In this document: piece after piece, positions 25,505 through 34,565 of the stretch
Layout of the letters: the number at the start of each line of letters is the position of its first letter
Numbering within the stretch: the stretch's first letter is position 1
Source: Gemmatimonadales bacterium
Lineage (GTDB): Bacteria; Gemmatimonadota; Gemmatimonadetes; Gemmatimonadales; GWC2-71-9
NCBI GenBank assembly: GCA_036265815.1
Contig: DATAOI010000088.1
Coordinates: 1 to 43,556 of the forward strand
Direction of reading: 5' to 3'
Length of the DNA: 43,556 nucleotides
Made by a program: the position numbers and the translations under genes
The notes under the pieces: generated by a model
What the model was told of the DNA's origin: nothing
Seen by the model: only the letters and a program-made list of their open reading frames with translations
The model's database searches: none

Positions 25505-27850
25505 CTACCCGCCGACGGCGGCGACCGCCTCGTCCGGGAGCCACCCTTCCCTGGCATTGGGTGCCCGTACCAGCACCCAGCCCGGGAGGTGCCGCACGAT
25601 GCGGACGGCGCTGCCACTCTCGAGTGGCGAAAGCGCCGGCGCCCTCCCATGGGGCGAGACCCGGAGCGGCGTATCGTCGAGCACGACGGCCAGGGGCACC
25701 CGGTACCATGCGCGGAGGCCCAGTCCGGCGAGCACGGCACCGCCGCCGAACACCAGGAGGACCAGCCACCGTTCCCGGAGCTGCGGCCGCAAGCACCATC
25801 CGAGCCAGCCCGCAATCCACAGTACGGCACCACCCAGCAGCAACTCCTCCGGTGTCAGCGGTGGCGACCAGGTCCAGCGGGCGGAGGTGGCGTCCGTTGC
25901 GGGCACGAGCACGAACCCTCGGCGGATCACTCCCTGGCGCGGCGCCAGCCGGCGAGCCTCCAGCCACGCGGCCGCCGCCCGTCCGCGGCTGCCGAGCCGA
26001 TAGTATGCGGCCCCGAGGTTGTACCAGTGGGCCGCCACGGCAGGTTGCTCCGCGGCTCTCGAGCTGAAGCCATCGACGGCTGCCCGCAGCGAGCCGCTCT
26101 GGTAGAGCTCCTCCGGCGAGGGGGACTGCGCCCGGGCCACTCCCCCGCTCAGCGCGAGCAGCACGATGACCGCGGAGACGCGCCGCGCCCGCCGCCCGCG
26201 GAGCGAGCCACCGAGGCGAAGCAGGACGTCGCGCACTTCGCTGGCAAGCGCCGGATCGTCCGCCGCCTGGGCCGCCGGGCCGTATCTCCGTGCATGCAGG
26301 CGGTCCCGCAGGCTGGCCACACGAGTCGCGAGCTCGGCATCCGCCCCCGCGGCTCGTACCGCCGCGGCCAGACTGGCCCCGAACCGAAGATGGGGATCGG
26401 GCACCAGGGCGCGCACCAGGGCATCCAGGTCCAGCTCCGCGCTCCGGAGATCGAGGCGCGCCGCCCTCCGCGGCCGCGCCCGACTGGGCTGTGGCATCCG
26501 CCCCCACGACCATGCGACCAACGGCGGCAGCGCCAGCAGCAGCAGCCAGGCCCAGTCGGGCACCCTGTGAGCCAGCCTCCACGAGAGGCTTGGCGCCTGC
26601 GCACGAAGCAGCGGTGGCGGGAGCGCCGCTGCGGCCGCCGATTCACCACCCGCGGTCACCGGCACCGACGCCGCCGCCATGCCGAGCTCAGCATAGTGGC
26701 CCGAGGCGAGATCGAAATACGGATACGTCACCGGCGGCAGCGCCAGGACCCCGGCAGAGTCCGGCACGACGAGATAACGGAAGGTCTTGGTGCCGCCGAG
26801 CCGGCCCTCACCCGAGACCATCGCTTCGTCGACCCGCTCGACGTAGGCGCGGGCGCCGGCCGGCCAGCGGACCGCGGGCGCGGGCCAGAGCGCCAGGTTG
26901 CCTTCGCCGGTCAGCGCGAGCTCCACCGTGATCCCGTCGCCCACCCGCGCGGCCGGCGGGGTCACTCGTCGCTCCAGCCGCAGCCCGCCGCCGATCGCCC
27001 CGATGAACCCAGCGGGCCGCCCCTCCGGCGGGAGCGGCTGCACCACCAGTGTCTCCGCCCGGCTGGAGATCGCGAAGCGATCCTCCTGGCTGAAGAACTG
27101 GAGCGCGACCGGCGTGCTGTACTTGAGGGTGGCCCGCGGAATCGAGAGTCGCCCGGGCACCAGCGGAAAGACGATCTGATGGGAGACGAAGAGATCGTAC
27201 CAGCGTCCGCCGACGTTGCGGGTGGCCGCGATGCCGACCGGCGCCGCCTGGGGATAGCTCCAGACGCCATCGATCACCGGTGGGAGCAGCGTCGGCGGAC
27301 GGCGGAGTTGGAGCCGGAGGTCCCGGGGAAACCAGGCCGCCGTCACCACGTCGACCTGCTCGCCCAGCCGGGCCGTGTCGGAGGAGACCAGCAGGTCGAT
27401 GCCCGCTTGACCGGGTAGCGGTGGCTTCGCGCGCTCCAGCAGACCACGGAGCCGGGGTCCCAAGGTGGAAGCCGTGGCCGCCCGGTTGGCGGCCACGACG
27501 ATGACCAGCGCGCCGGCCTCGACGGTATCACGCCCCTGTGCCGCGCGGGCTGGGCCCAACTCCCAGTTGCCGGGTCTGGTGGCCCGGAGCCGGATCTCCA
27601 GCACTGTCGTGCGGGTCCGGCCCGGGTCCGCCGAGACCTCGGTGCGCTCCGACCGGGCCACGATCTCGAGCCCGTTGAACGGGGCGATCGTCACCTGCAG
27701 CGGCATCGGCGAGTGGGAGACGGCGCGCAAGGTGTACACGACCTCCTCGCCGACAGAGATTCGGTCCTCGTCCACCGACACCTCGAGCTGGGGCCGCTCG
27801 CCCTGCAGGAGGCCGAGCAGCAGCCCCGCACAACCGAGAGCGCGAATCAC
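25505..27850 (-). CDS. BatD-BatE fusion: oxygen-tolerance membrane protein with TPR and SH3-like end
   Basis: The protein has 781 residues. Residues 1-18 form a signal peptide. About 20-400 form repeated Ig-like modules as in BatD, with strands such as VGEEVVYTLRAVS and ITVELALTGEGN. A membrane helix lies at 433-449 and a helical cytoplasmic part at 465-550. Residues 558-574 look like an internal signal peptide ending in VARA, exactly where BatE would begin. TPRs (577-640), two helices (about 670-712) and an SH3-like end (719-779, VSPHGRAPAL, GWLPDEAV) follow. Separate batD and batE genes are the norm elsewhere. The GTG start overlaps the BatB-BatC stop. Confidence 0.85.
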   Translation of the reverse strand: MIRALGCAGLLLGLLQGERPQLEVSVDEDRISVGEEVVYTLRAVSHSPMPLQVTIAPFNGLEIVARSERTEVSADPGRTRTTVLEIRLRATRPGNWELGPARAAQGRDTVEAGALVIVVAANRAATASTLGPRLRGLLERAKPPLPGQAGIDLLVSSDTARLGEQVDVVTAAWFPRDLRLQLRRPPTLLPPVIDGVWSYPQAAPVGIAATRNVGGRWYDLFVSHQIVFPLVPGRLSIPRATLKYSTPVALQFFSQEDRFAISSRAETLVVQPLPPEGRPAGFIGAIGGGLRLERRVTPPAARVGDGITVELALTGEGNLALWPAPAVRWPAGARAYVERVDEAMVSGEGRLGGTKTFRYLVVPDSAGVLALPPVTYPYFDLASGHYAELGMAAASVPVTAGGESAAAAALPPPLLRAQAPSLSWRLAHRVPDWAWLLLLALPPLVAWSWGRMPQPSRARPRRAARLDLRSAELDLDALVRALVPDPHLRFGASLAAAVRAAGADAELATRVASLRDRLHARRYGPAAQAADDPALASEVRDVLLRLGGSLRGRRARRVSAVIVLLALSGGVARAQSPSPEELYQSGSLRAAVDGFSSRAAEQPAVAAHWYNLGAAYYRLGSRGRAAAAWLEARRLAPRQGVIRRGFVLVPATDATSARWTWSPPLTPEELLLGGAVLWIAGWLGWCLRPQLRERWLVLLVFGGGAVLAGLGLRAWYRVPLAVVLDDTPLRVSPHGRAPALSPLESGSAVRIVRHLPGWVLVRAPNAREGWLPDEAVAAVGG

Positions 27851-29478
27851 CAGTCTTTCACTCCCGACGTGGAGCCCGCCTCCGTCCGGCGCTGCTGCTC
27901 CTGCCGGGTTTCACGCTCGCGCCGCTCCATCGAATTGAGGATCTGCTCCGCCTGACTCTGGTTCACGCCCTGGCTGGCGGCCGGCGCGCTCGGCCGCGGG
28001 GCGGGACCGCCGCCGCCGCTGGGTGGTGTGCCTCCGCCCCCACTGCCGCCACTGGGCGGCGGAGGTGGTCGGTGCCGCTCCGTGAGCTCGAGATTCCACT
28101 TGGCTCGCGCGGATCCGGGCTGGAGCAGGAGGGCCTGGCGCAGGCGGTCGGCCGCGTCGTCCAGCAGCTCGTCCCGCCGGCTGCTGTCGCTAGCCGACGC
28201 CAGCAGCTCCGACAGACCCAGATTGTAGAGCGCGCGGTAGCGGAGCGCCGGATCCAGCGACTTGGCGGCTTCCACCAGCGCGCCGCGCGCCACCTCGTAG
28301 CGGCGCGCCTCGAGCGCCGCCGTCCCCGCGTTGTAGAATGCGGTATCGCGGGCGCGGGCGCCGTTCGCCTCCTTGAGAAACTCCGCGGCGGCGCGGACCG
28401 GATCCCCGGCCGCCAGCGCACGTGCGCCCGGCGTCGGCCGCTGAGCCGACGCCGTCCGGCCGAGGAGGAGCAGTCCCGCGAGTCCGATGAGCGCCGGGCC
28501 CGGGCGGACCAGGGTGTAGCCGAGGAGGAGGAGCGCGGCGAGCAGCACCGGGATCCAGCCGCGGGGCACGAGATCCGCGGTGCGGGTCTCGGACGACGGG
28601 CTCCGCTTCATCGCCGCGACGAGGTCGCGGACCGCGCCCGCCTGGTCGCGCGCCTCACTCAGGACCAGCGTCCCCTCGGCCGCGTTCACCACGGCGTCGA
28701 GCACATCGTCCCGCCGCTGGGTCTGGATCACGCTGCCGTCCTCGTCCTGCTTGTACTGCAGCAGCGTGCCGGCGGAATCGCGGATCGGAATCCGACTGGG
28801 CGTGGGCCGGCCCTCGGAGACCATGATGAGATGGACCCCGGCCTCCTTCAGTGCCTCGGCCTGGGCGATGATCTCGGGCAGCGTGTCGTGCGCTTCGCCG
28901 TCGGTGAAGACGACCAGCACCCGGTCGGCCGCGCCTGTGGTGGCGCCCAGCAGCTCGGCGCCCTGGCCCAGCACACTGCCCAGATTGGTGCCGCCCTCGC
29001 TCGCCAGGTCGGGGTCGAGCGCATCGAGGTACATCCGGATGGCCCCGCCGTCGACCGTGAGGGGCGTCAGGATATAGCTTCGGCCCGCAAACGCGATGAG
29101 ACCAAGGCGGTCGCCCTCCAGGTCCTGGCTCAGGCGGCGAGCCTCGGTGACGGCGCGCTGCAGCCGGCTCGGCGCCACGTCCTCCGCCAGCATCGAGCGG
29201 CTGATGTCGAGGGCGAAGACCAGATTGAGCGCCCGGGTCTCGGTCTTGATCTCGGTCCGCCCGTAGCGCGGCCCGGCAAGCGCCACGATGCCGCACAAGG
29301 CCACCAGCCCCAGCACCGCGGGCGCCCAGCCGCCGCGCGCGCGGGCGAGTCGGCCGAGCGCCGGTGACCAGTGGCGCGCGAGCCGGATCCGGCGGCGGCG
29401 GCCCAGCCAGGCACCGAATCCAATGGCGATGCCGAGCACCGGCGCGAGCAGCAGCAGGAACGGGGCGTCGAAGATCAT
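27847..29478 (-). CDS. BatB-BatC fusion: VWA domain protein with TPR and Pro/Gly-rich tail
   Basis: The protein has 543 residues. Membrane helices lie near 5-25 and 52-69. A von Willebrand A domain (85-275) has the metal site DISRS (91-95) and VVFTDGEAHD. A helix at 308-324 precedes a second signal-like segment (328-346, ending TASAQ), where BatC would begin. TPR-like repeats cover 350-465, then a Pro/Gly-rich linker and a charged C-terminus (ILNSMERRERETRQEQQ) typical of BatC. Bat proteins are linked to stress and oxygen tolerance in Bacteroides and Leptospira, but their biochemical job is unsettled. Starts and stops overlap its neighbours. Confidence 0.87.
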   Translation of the reverse strand: MIFDAPFLLLLAPVLGIAIGFGAWLGRRRRIRLARHWSPALGRLARARGGWAPAVLGLVALCGIVALAGPRYGRTEIKTETRALNLVFALDISRSMLAEDVAPSRLQRAVTEARRLSQDLEGDRLGLIAFAGRSYILTPLTVDGGAIRMYLDALDPDLASEGGTNLGSVLGQGAELLGATTGAADRVLVVFTDGEAHDTLPEIIAQAEALKEAGVHLIMVSEGRPTPSRIPIRDSAGTLLQYKQDEDGSVIQTQRRDDVLDAVVNAAEGTLVLSEARDQAGAVRDLVAAMKRSPSSETRTADLVPRGWIPVLLAALLLLGYTLVRPGPALIGLAGLLLLGRTASAQRPTPGARALAAGDPVRAAAEFLKEANGARARDTAFYNAGTAALEARRYEVARGALVEAAKSLDPALRYRALYNLGLSELLASASDSSRRDELLDDAADRLRQALLLQPGSARAKWNLELTERHRPPPPPSGGSGGGGTPPSGGGGPAPRPSAPAASQGVNQSQAEQILNSMERRERETRQEQQRRTEAGSTSGVKDW

Positions 29479-30449
29479 GGGACCCGCACCACCAGCGTGC
29501 TGCCGAGCAGGATCTCGAGCGCGAGCGCGCCGAGCCCGGCGAGAATCAGCGGCCGGGTCGCCTCCTCGTACTTGGTGTAGCGGGTCACCTGAATGGGCGT
29601 CTTCTCCAACTGATCGATCTGGCGGAAGATCCGGCTCAACGCTTCGCTGTCTTTGGCGCGGAAGTAGCGGCCCCCGGTCTTCTGGGCGATCTCGCGCAGC
29701 AGCGGCTCGTCGATCCGGACCGGCAGCATTTCGTAGCGGAACCCGCCCAACCCACGGCCGGTCGGGATCGGCGCCTCGCCGATGGTGCCTACACCGATGG
29801 TGTAGACCTTGATGCCATAGGCGGACGCCGTAGCGGCGGCGGTGCGGGGGTCGATCAGTCCCTTGTTGTTCTCGCCGTCGGTGAGCAGCAGGATCACCTT
29901 GGATTTATCGGGTGCGCGGCGCAGCCGGTTCACGGCCGTGGCGAGTCCACTGCCGATGGCCGTGCCGTCCTCCAGACTGCCGATCTTGAGCTCCATCACC
30001 GCCTGCTCGACCACTGGGTAATCCAGCGTGACCGGCACCTGGGTGAGCGCCTCGCCGGCGAAGGCCACCAGCCCGATCCTGTCCGCGGTCCGCCCGCGGA
30101 TGAACGCCACCGCCTGCCGCTGCGCCACGCCCAGCCGGTTCGAGGGCGCGAAGTCCTCCGCCAGCATGCTGCTCGAGATATCGATACAGATGACGATCGC
30201 GATCCCTTCCTGCTTCACCTCGATCGTGTCTCCGCCGACCCGCGGCCCCGCGGCGGCCACGATGAGCGCCACCAGCGCGGCGGAGCGCAACAGCGGCGGC
30301 AGCACCACCCACCAGCGCTTGGCCGAGACGGCAGCGGGCAGACTCACGTCGCTGTAGCGGGCCGCCGGGACCTCGCGCCGGCGTCGGCGCCACCACCAGA
30401 GCGCCAGGCCCAGGAGCAGGAGCAACAGCCAGGGACGCGCGAAGCTCAC
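29475..30449 (-). CDS. BatA-like VWA domain membrane protein
   Basis: The protein has 324 residues. Helices lie at 5-20 and 50-68, a VWA domain at about 84-270, and one helix at the C-terminus (LILAGLGALALEILLGSTL). The metal-dependent adhesion site reads DISSS (90-94), with a second Thr/Asp part in LLLTDGENNKG. The segment LGGFRYEMLPVRIDEPLLREIAQ is typical of BatA. It stands before the BatB-BatC gene and overlaps it by 4 bases, and forms the usual VWA pair with it. In the family this pair is thought to form a complex with the MoxR ATPase and the DUF58 protein. Confidence 0.88.
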   Translation of the reverse strand: MSFARPWLLLLLLGLALWWWRRRRREVPAARYSDVSLPAAVSAKRWWVVLPPLLRSAALVALIVAAAGPRVGGDTIEVKQEGIAIVICIDISSSMLAEDFAPSNRLGVAQRQAVAFIRGRTADRIGLVAFAGEALTQVPVTLDYPVVEQAVMELKIGSLEDGTAIGSGLATAVNRLRRAPDKSKVILLLTDGENNKGLIDPRTAAATASAYGIKVYTIGVGTIGEAPIPTGRGLGGFRYEMLPVRIDEPLLREIAQKTGGRYFRAKDSEALSRIFRQIDQLEKTPIQVTRYTKYEEATRPLILAGLGALALEILLGSTLVVRVP

Positions 30450-31270
30450 GCGGCCTCACGCAGGAGCCGCGGCTCCAGCTCGTTGCCCCAGCGGGCGAGA
30501 CCGAGCGCGTCGGGAAAGGTGCGCTCCCCGAACCGGGCCTCGTCCAGTGAGTGCAACAGGTCGGTGAGCTCGCCCAGCGGCCAGGCCGGGCGCGCCGCGC
30601 GCACCACGCGGAGCAGATCTTCGGTGTCGAGTCCTACGTGGGCCTGGGGAAGCCGCTCCGCGATCACCCAGCGGAGTCGCGCGGTGGCCGCGGCGGCCAC
30701 CGCCCGGGACTCGCCGGCGTCTGCCCAGCGTTCCAGGGGCGGCTCGCCACCGTGGGCTGGTGGAAGCACGAAGACCTGACGCTCCTTTCCCCGACGGCGC
30801 CACCACCAGTGCAGCGGCGCCAGCAGCACGCCGGCCAGCAGCCAGAGCGCCAGCAACGGCAGCACGGTCCGCGTCCGCCGGGGCACGAAATCGGCGCGGG
30901 GCTGCGGCGCCAGGGTGGAATCCGGCGGCACGGCCGGCAGCACGCTCCTGATATGCAGGGTGACGGATTCGGCCGGCAGCGAATCCACGCTCCCGCTGGC
31001 GCCCAGCAGGATCGGGCCCGGGAGCTCCACCGTCTGCGCGCCGGTCCGCCAGACCACGACCGGGTAGGTCACGTCGGCGGAGTCGCCCCGCAAGGTGACG
31101 CGCGGCGCCGCCAGCAGCTCCACCGGATCCGCGGGAGTCCAGTCGGCCGGGCGGAGGGTGCGTCCGGCCGGAACCACGACGGTTCGGGTGAGCCAGATCG
31201 TGTCACCCACGGTAGGATCGTTCTGCTGGGCCCCGGCCACGAGGAGGCCGGCGACCACCGGGCCCATCAT
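30446..31270 (-). CDS. Bat-operon exported membrane protein, unknown function
   Basis: The protein has 274 residues. A short signal-like start (VVAGLLVAGAQQ) leads into an extracytoplasmic domain that resembles the first Ig-like module of BatD (VGDTIWLTRTVVVPAGRTLR). A helix at about 135-155 (VLPLLALWLLAGVLLAPLHWWW) is followed by a cytoplasmic helical domain of about 100 residues. It lies between the DUF58 and BatA-like genes with 4-base overlaps on both sides. Genes of this shape are common at this place in Bat operons (compare DUF4381), but the role is not known. Confidence 0.72.
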   Translation of the reverse strand: MMGPVVAGLLVAGAQQNDPTVGDTIWLTRTVVVPAGRTLRPADWTPADPVELLAAPRVTLRGDSADVTYPVVVWRTGAQTVELPGPILLGASGSVDSLPAESVTLHIRSVLPAVPPDSTLAPQPRADFVPRRTRTVLPLLALWLLAGVLLAPLHWWWRRRGKERQVFVLPPAHGGEPPLERWADAGESRAVAAAATARLRWVIAERLPQAHVGLDTEDLLRVVRAARPAWPLGELTDLLHSLDEARFGERTFPDALGLARWGNELEPRLLREAA

Positions 31271-32154
31271 GCGCGGTGGATCCGCCGTGCCCGGCGCGCG
31301 AACGCCCGCCGGAGTGGCAGCGCGTAGTCGACCCCGGTCTCCAGTCCCACCTGGTCGGCCCCGGCTGCCGCGAGGATCCGGCTACGCTCCTCCCGCCGGC
31401 GCTCGGCGAGCGCGCGGACCTGCTCCCGTACCACGCGGCTGCCGGTGTCGATCAGCACCCGGCGGCCCGACTCCGCATCGAGCATCTCGATCCAGCCGGA
31501 CTCCGGCAGGTGGTGCTCGCGCGGATCGTCCACCGTGATCGCCACCACCTCGTGGCGCGCAGCCAGCCGGCGCAGCGGGCGGTCCCATCCGGCGGCGATG
31601 AAGTCGGAGAGAATCACGACGATGCTGCGATGGCGCAGCAGCCGGCTGGTGTAGGAGAGGCTGGCGGCGAGATTGGTTCGCTGGCCCGCCGGCTCGAACG
31701 CGACCAGATCGCGGATCACCCGGAGCGCGTGCCGGCGACCCTTGGCCGGGGGGATGACCTGCTCGACCTCATCGGCGAAGAGGAGGGCGCCCACCCGGTC
31801 GTTGTGGTAGGCCGCAGCCAGCGCCAGCACGGCGGCCACCTCGACGGCGAGCCCGGCCTTGGTGACGGGCTCACCGAAGCGGGTCGAGCCCGATTGATCC
31901 ACCAGCAGCATGAGGGTGAGCTCGCGCTCCTCGGTGAACGTCTTCACGTAGGGGCTCGCCAGCCGGGCGGAGACGTTCCAGTCGATGGCGCGGAAGTCGT
32001 CCCCGTGCTGATAGGCCCGGACTTCGGCGAACTCCATCCCCTGCCCCCGGAACACGGAGCGGTACTCCCCCGCGAACAATGTGCCGACCAGGGCGCGGGT
32101 GCGGAGCTCGATGCCCTTTACCTGCTTGAGGATTTCGGGAGAAACGGCGGGCAT
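31267..32154 (-). CDS. DUF58 domain protein
   Basis: The protein has 295 residues. The family core reads FRGQGMEFAEVRAYQHGDDFRAIDW near the N-terminus and continues as a VWA-like fold with LVDQSGS, a degenerate metal site. No membrane helix is visible, so it is probably cytoplasmic. DUF58 proteins almost always sit beside a MoxR ATPase, as here, 1 bp after the moxR stop. They probably act as its partner in assembling or remodelling the VWA complex; this last point is an inference from context. Confidence 0.92.
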   Translation of the reverse strand: MPAVSPEILKQVKGIELRTRALVGTLFAGEYRSVFRGQGMEFAEVRAYQHGDDFRAIDWNVSARLASPYVKTFTEERELTLMLLVDQSGSTRFGEPVTKAGLAVEVAAVLALAAAYHNDRVGALLFADEVEQVIPPAKGRRHALRVIRDLVAFEPAGQRTNLAASLSYTSRLLRHRSIVVILSDFIAAGWDRPLRRLAARHEVVAITVDDPREHHLPESGWIEMLDAESGRRVLIDTGSRVVREQVRALAERRREERSRILAAAGADQVGLETGVDYALPLRRAFARRARRIHRA

Positions 32155-32155
32155 T

Positions 32156-33136
32156 TCACGGCACCCTCAGGGCGGCGAGCACCTTGGTCACCACGTCGTC
32201 GGTGGTCACGTCCTCGGCCTCCGCCTCGAAGGTGAGCACGATCCGGTGGCGGAGCACGTCGGGCGCGAGCGCGCGCACGTCCTCGGGGACGACGTAGGCG
32301 CGCCCCCGAAGAAACGCGTGCGCGCGGGCCGCCTGGGCCAGCGCGATCGACGCCCGGGGCGACCCGCCGAAGGCGATGAGCGGCTGAAGATCCTTGAGTC
32401 CGACGGCCGAAGGTTCTCTGGTGGCGCGCACCAGGTCCACGATGTAGTCCACCACCTTCTGATCCATGTAGAGCTGCGCGATCGAGGCGCGCGCGGTCAG
32501 GATGTCGTCCGGATGGAGCAGGCGCTCCACCGGGATCTCCTGCCCTCCGCTCATCCGGAGCAGGACCTCCTTCTCTTCATCCCGGCTGGGGTAGCCGACC
32601 CGGACCTTCAGCATGAATCGGTCGAGCTGCGCCTCGGGGAGCGGATAGGTGCCCTCGTTCTCGATCGGATTCTGGGTCGCCAAAACCAGGAACGGCTCCT
32701 CCAGCCGATAGGTGGTGCCGCCGATGGTGACCTGATGCTCCTGCATCGCTTCCAGCAGCGCGGCCTGGACCTTGGCCGGGGCGCGGTTGATCTCGTCCGC
32801 CAGGATGATCTGGGCGAAAACCGGTCCCTTCTTGACGTTGAACTCCTGGCTCTTCTGGTCGAACACCATGGTGCCGATCAGATCGGCGGGGAGCAGGTCG
32901 GGCGTGAACTGGATGCGGGAAAAGGAGGCGTGAATCACCTCGGAGAGCGTGCGTACGGCCAGCGTCTTGGCCAACCCCGGCACCCCTTCGAGCAGGATGT
33001 GGCCCCCGGTGAGCAGCCCCACGAGCAGCCGCTCCACCATGGCATCCTGGCCCACGATGCGCCGGGACACCTCTTTGAGGATACGCGGCACCGGCAGCGT
33101 CTCGGCCGGTTTCTCGGTCAGCTTCGGCGCGCTCAC
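32156..33136 (-). CDS. MoxR-family AAA+ ATPase
   Basis: The protein has 326 residues from a GTG with AGGAG about 9 nt upstream; an ATG at 33217 would add 27 residues unlike the family. Walker A is GVPGLAKT (51-58), Walker B is ILADEINRAP, and sensor 1 is the VLATQNPIE segment followed by EGTYPLPEAQLDRF. The lid domain ends in a typical RAYVVPEDVRALAPDVLRHR helix. MoxR ATPases act as chaperones for VWA proteins. It opens the Bat gene block, 83 bp after the pseudouridine synthase gene. No strong promoter is visible in that gap. Confidence 0.93.
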   Translation of the reverse strand: MSAPKLTEKPAETLPVPRILKEVSRRIVGQDAMVERLLVGLLTGGHILLEGVPGLAKTLAVRTLSEVIHASFSRIQFTPDLLPADLIGTMVFDQKSQEFNVKKGPVFAQIILADEINRAPAKVQAALLEAMQEHQVTIGGTTYRLEEPFLVLATQNPIENEGTYPLPEAQLDRFMLKVRVGYPSRDEEKEVLLRMSGGQEIPVERLLHPDDILTARASIAQLYMDQKVVDYIVDLVRATREPSAVGLKDLQPLIAFGGSPRASIALAQAARAHAFLRGRAYVVPEDVRALAPDVLRHRIVLTFEAEAEDVTTDDVVTKVLAALRVP

Positions 33137-33219
33137 GCTCGCTGGCTCCTGGAGTTGGGTCTGGGAAAGATAGTCGGGATCGGGGTGGCATCTGCCCGGC
33201 GGGAGCGCCCTTTCCAATG

Positions 33220-33984
33220 CTACTTCCTGGACGCCCCGGGGCCCCTCTCGGTTTCACCTTCGTCCGGCGTCATCCGGATCGCCTTGTAGAGCGCCGCTTC
33301 CTCCTTGGGTGTCAGCGGGCGGTACCCTCCAGGCGGCAGATCACCCAGGCGCACGGGGCCGAAGGAGAGCCGCGCCAGGCGCTCGACCTTGAGTCCCATC
33401 GTTTCGCACCACCGGCGGACGATCCGATTGCGGCCTTCCTGCAGGGTGACATCCAGGATGCTGCGTCCATCGGTGCCGGGCCGCACCCGGACCTCGAGCG
33501 GCGCGACCGGCCGCCCGTCGATCACGATCTTCTCCCGCACCGCCTGGCCGATCTCGCCGGTCGGTCGGCCGTGCACCAGCGCGGTGTAGCGCCGGGGGAC
33601 GTGATACCGCGGATGGGTGAGACGGTGCACCGCTTCGCCGTCGGTGGTGAGCAGGAGGAGCCCCGTGGTAGTCACGTCCAGCCGGCCGACATAGGTGAGG
33701 CCCGCATGGTCGGGGATGAAATCGAAGACCGTCCGGCGGCCTTCCTCATCGCTGGCGGTGGTGACCACGCCGAGCGGCTTATGGAATGCCAGCCAGCGCC
33801 GGGCCTGCACCTTGACGGCGCGGCCGCCGACGGTGATCCGCTGCCGCTGAGGATCGACCTTGCTGCCCAGCTCCGCCACCTTCCCATCCACCCGGACCCG
33901 GCCGTCGGTGATGAGCTGCTCCGCGGCCCGCCGCGAGGCGACTCCCGCCCGGGCGAGCGCCCGCTGGAGCCGCATCTCGCTCAC
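33220..33984 (-). CDS. rluB: RluB/RsuA-family rRNA pseudouridine synthase
   Basis: The protein has 254 residues. An S4 RNA-binding domain covers 1-62 (LARAGVASRRAAEQLI, GRVRVDG), followed by a catalytic domain with VGRLDVTTTGLLLLTTDGE, whose Asp is the nucleophile. LQEGRNRIVRRWCETMG and VERLARLSFGPV are C-terminal family marks. It should convert a uridine in 23S rRNA (RluB site) or 16S rRNA (RsuA site); RluB is more likely because scpA-scpB-rluB is a common gene order. The ATG overlaps the scpB stop. Confidence 0.93.
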   Translation of the reverse strand: MSEMRLQRALARAGVASRRAAEQLITDGRVRVDGKVAELGSKVDPQRQRITVGGRAVKVQARRWLAFHKPLGVVTTASDEEGRRTVFDFIPDHAGLTYVGRLDVTTTGLLLLTTDGEAVHRLTHPRYHVPRRYTALVHGRPTGEIGQAVREKIVIDGRPVAPLEVRVRPGTDGRSILDVTLQEGRNRIVRRWCETMGLKVERLARLSFGPVRLGDLPPGGYRPLTPKEEAALYKAIRMTPDEGETERGPGASRK

Positions 33985-34565
33985 GATTCGGCCTCGACGT
34001 AGGCGGCCGCGTCATCCGTCGCCTCGGGCTCGGGATGGTGCGGCCGCAAGGCGATGGTGAGCTCCTCGGCCCGCGGCAGGTCGGCCAGGTCGCGGAGGCC
34101 GAGCAGCTCCAGGAACATGGGCGCGGTGCCGTAGAGCAGCGGGCGGCCCAGGGCCTCGCCCCGGCCCACTACCTCGATCAGCCCGCGCTCCTGCAGCAGC
34201 CGCAGCACCCCGCCCGCCGAGACCCCGCGGATCTCCTCGATCTCCAACCGGCCCACGGGCTGGCGGTACGCGATGACCGCCAGCGTCTCCAGCGCCGCCG
34301 CGCTCAGCTTGGGCGTGCGGACCGAGAAGTGGGCCCGCTCGATGGCCGCGGCATGGATCGGCCGGGTGAGGATCTGGTAGCCACCCGCCATCTCCACCAG
34401 CTCCACGCCGTGCTGCTCGAAGTCGTAATGCTCGCGGACCTGCTCCAGGGCCATCCGCAGGTCGGCGAGCGTGGCCTCCTGCTCCAGGGTGGAGAGCTCT
34501 TCGATGGTGAGCGGGCGGCTGGCGCTGAAGAGCGCCGCCTCAAGCAGCTGAGCGAGCGGGGTCAC
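33981..34565 (-). CDS. scpB: Segregation and condensation protein ScpB
   Basis: The protein has 194 residues and two winged-helix domains. Typical stretches are LLEAALFSASRPLTIEEL at the start, TRPIHAAAIERA, KLSAAALETLAVIAYRQP, and EEIRGVSAGGVLRLLQERGLIEVVGR. It binds ScpA and, through it, the SMC protein, to condense and separate the chromosome. Its start lies 26 bp inside scpA, so the two are co-translated. Confidence 0.96.
   Translation of the reverse strand: MTPLAQLLEAALFSASRPLTIEELSTLEQEATLADLRMALEQVREHYDFEQHGVELVEMAGGYQILTRPIHAAAIERAHFSVRTPKLSAAALETLAVIAYRQPVGRLEIEEIRGVSAGGVLRLLQERGLIEVVGRGEALGRPLLYGTAPMFLELLGLRDLADLPRAEELTIALRPHHPEPEATDDAAAYVEAES

Noticed and set aside
28009-28072. 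Pro/Gly-rich repeat-like stretch in the BatB-BatC gene as a DNA repeat element
   Set aside because: It encodes the low-complexity linker that BatC proteins usually have before the C-terminus.
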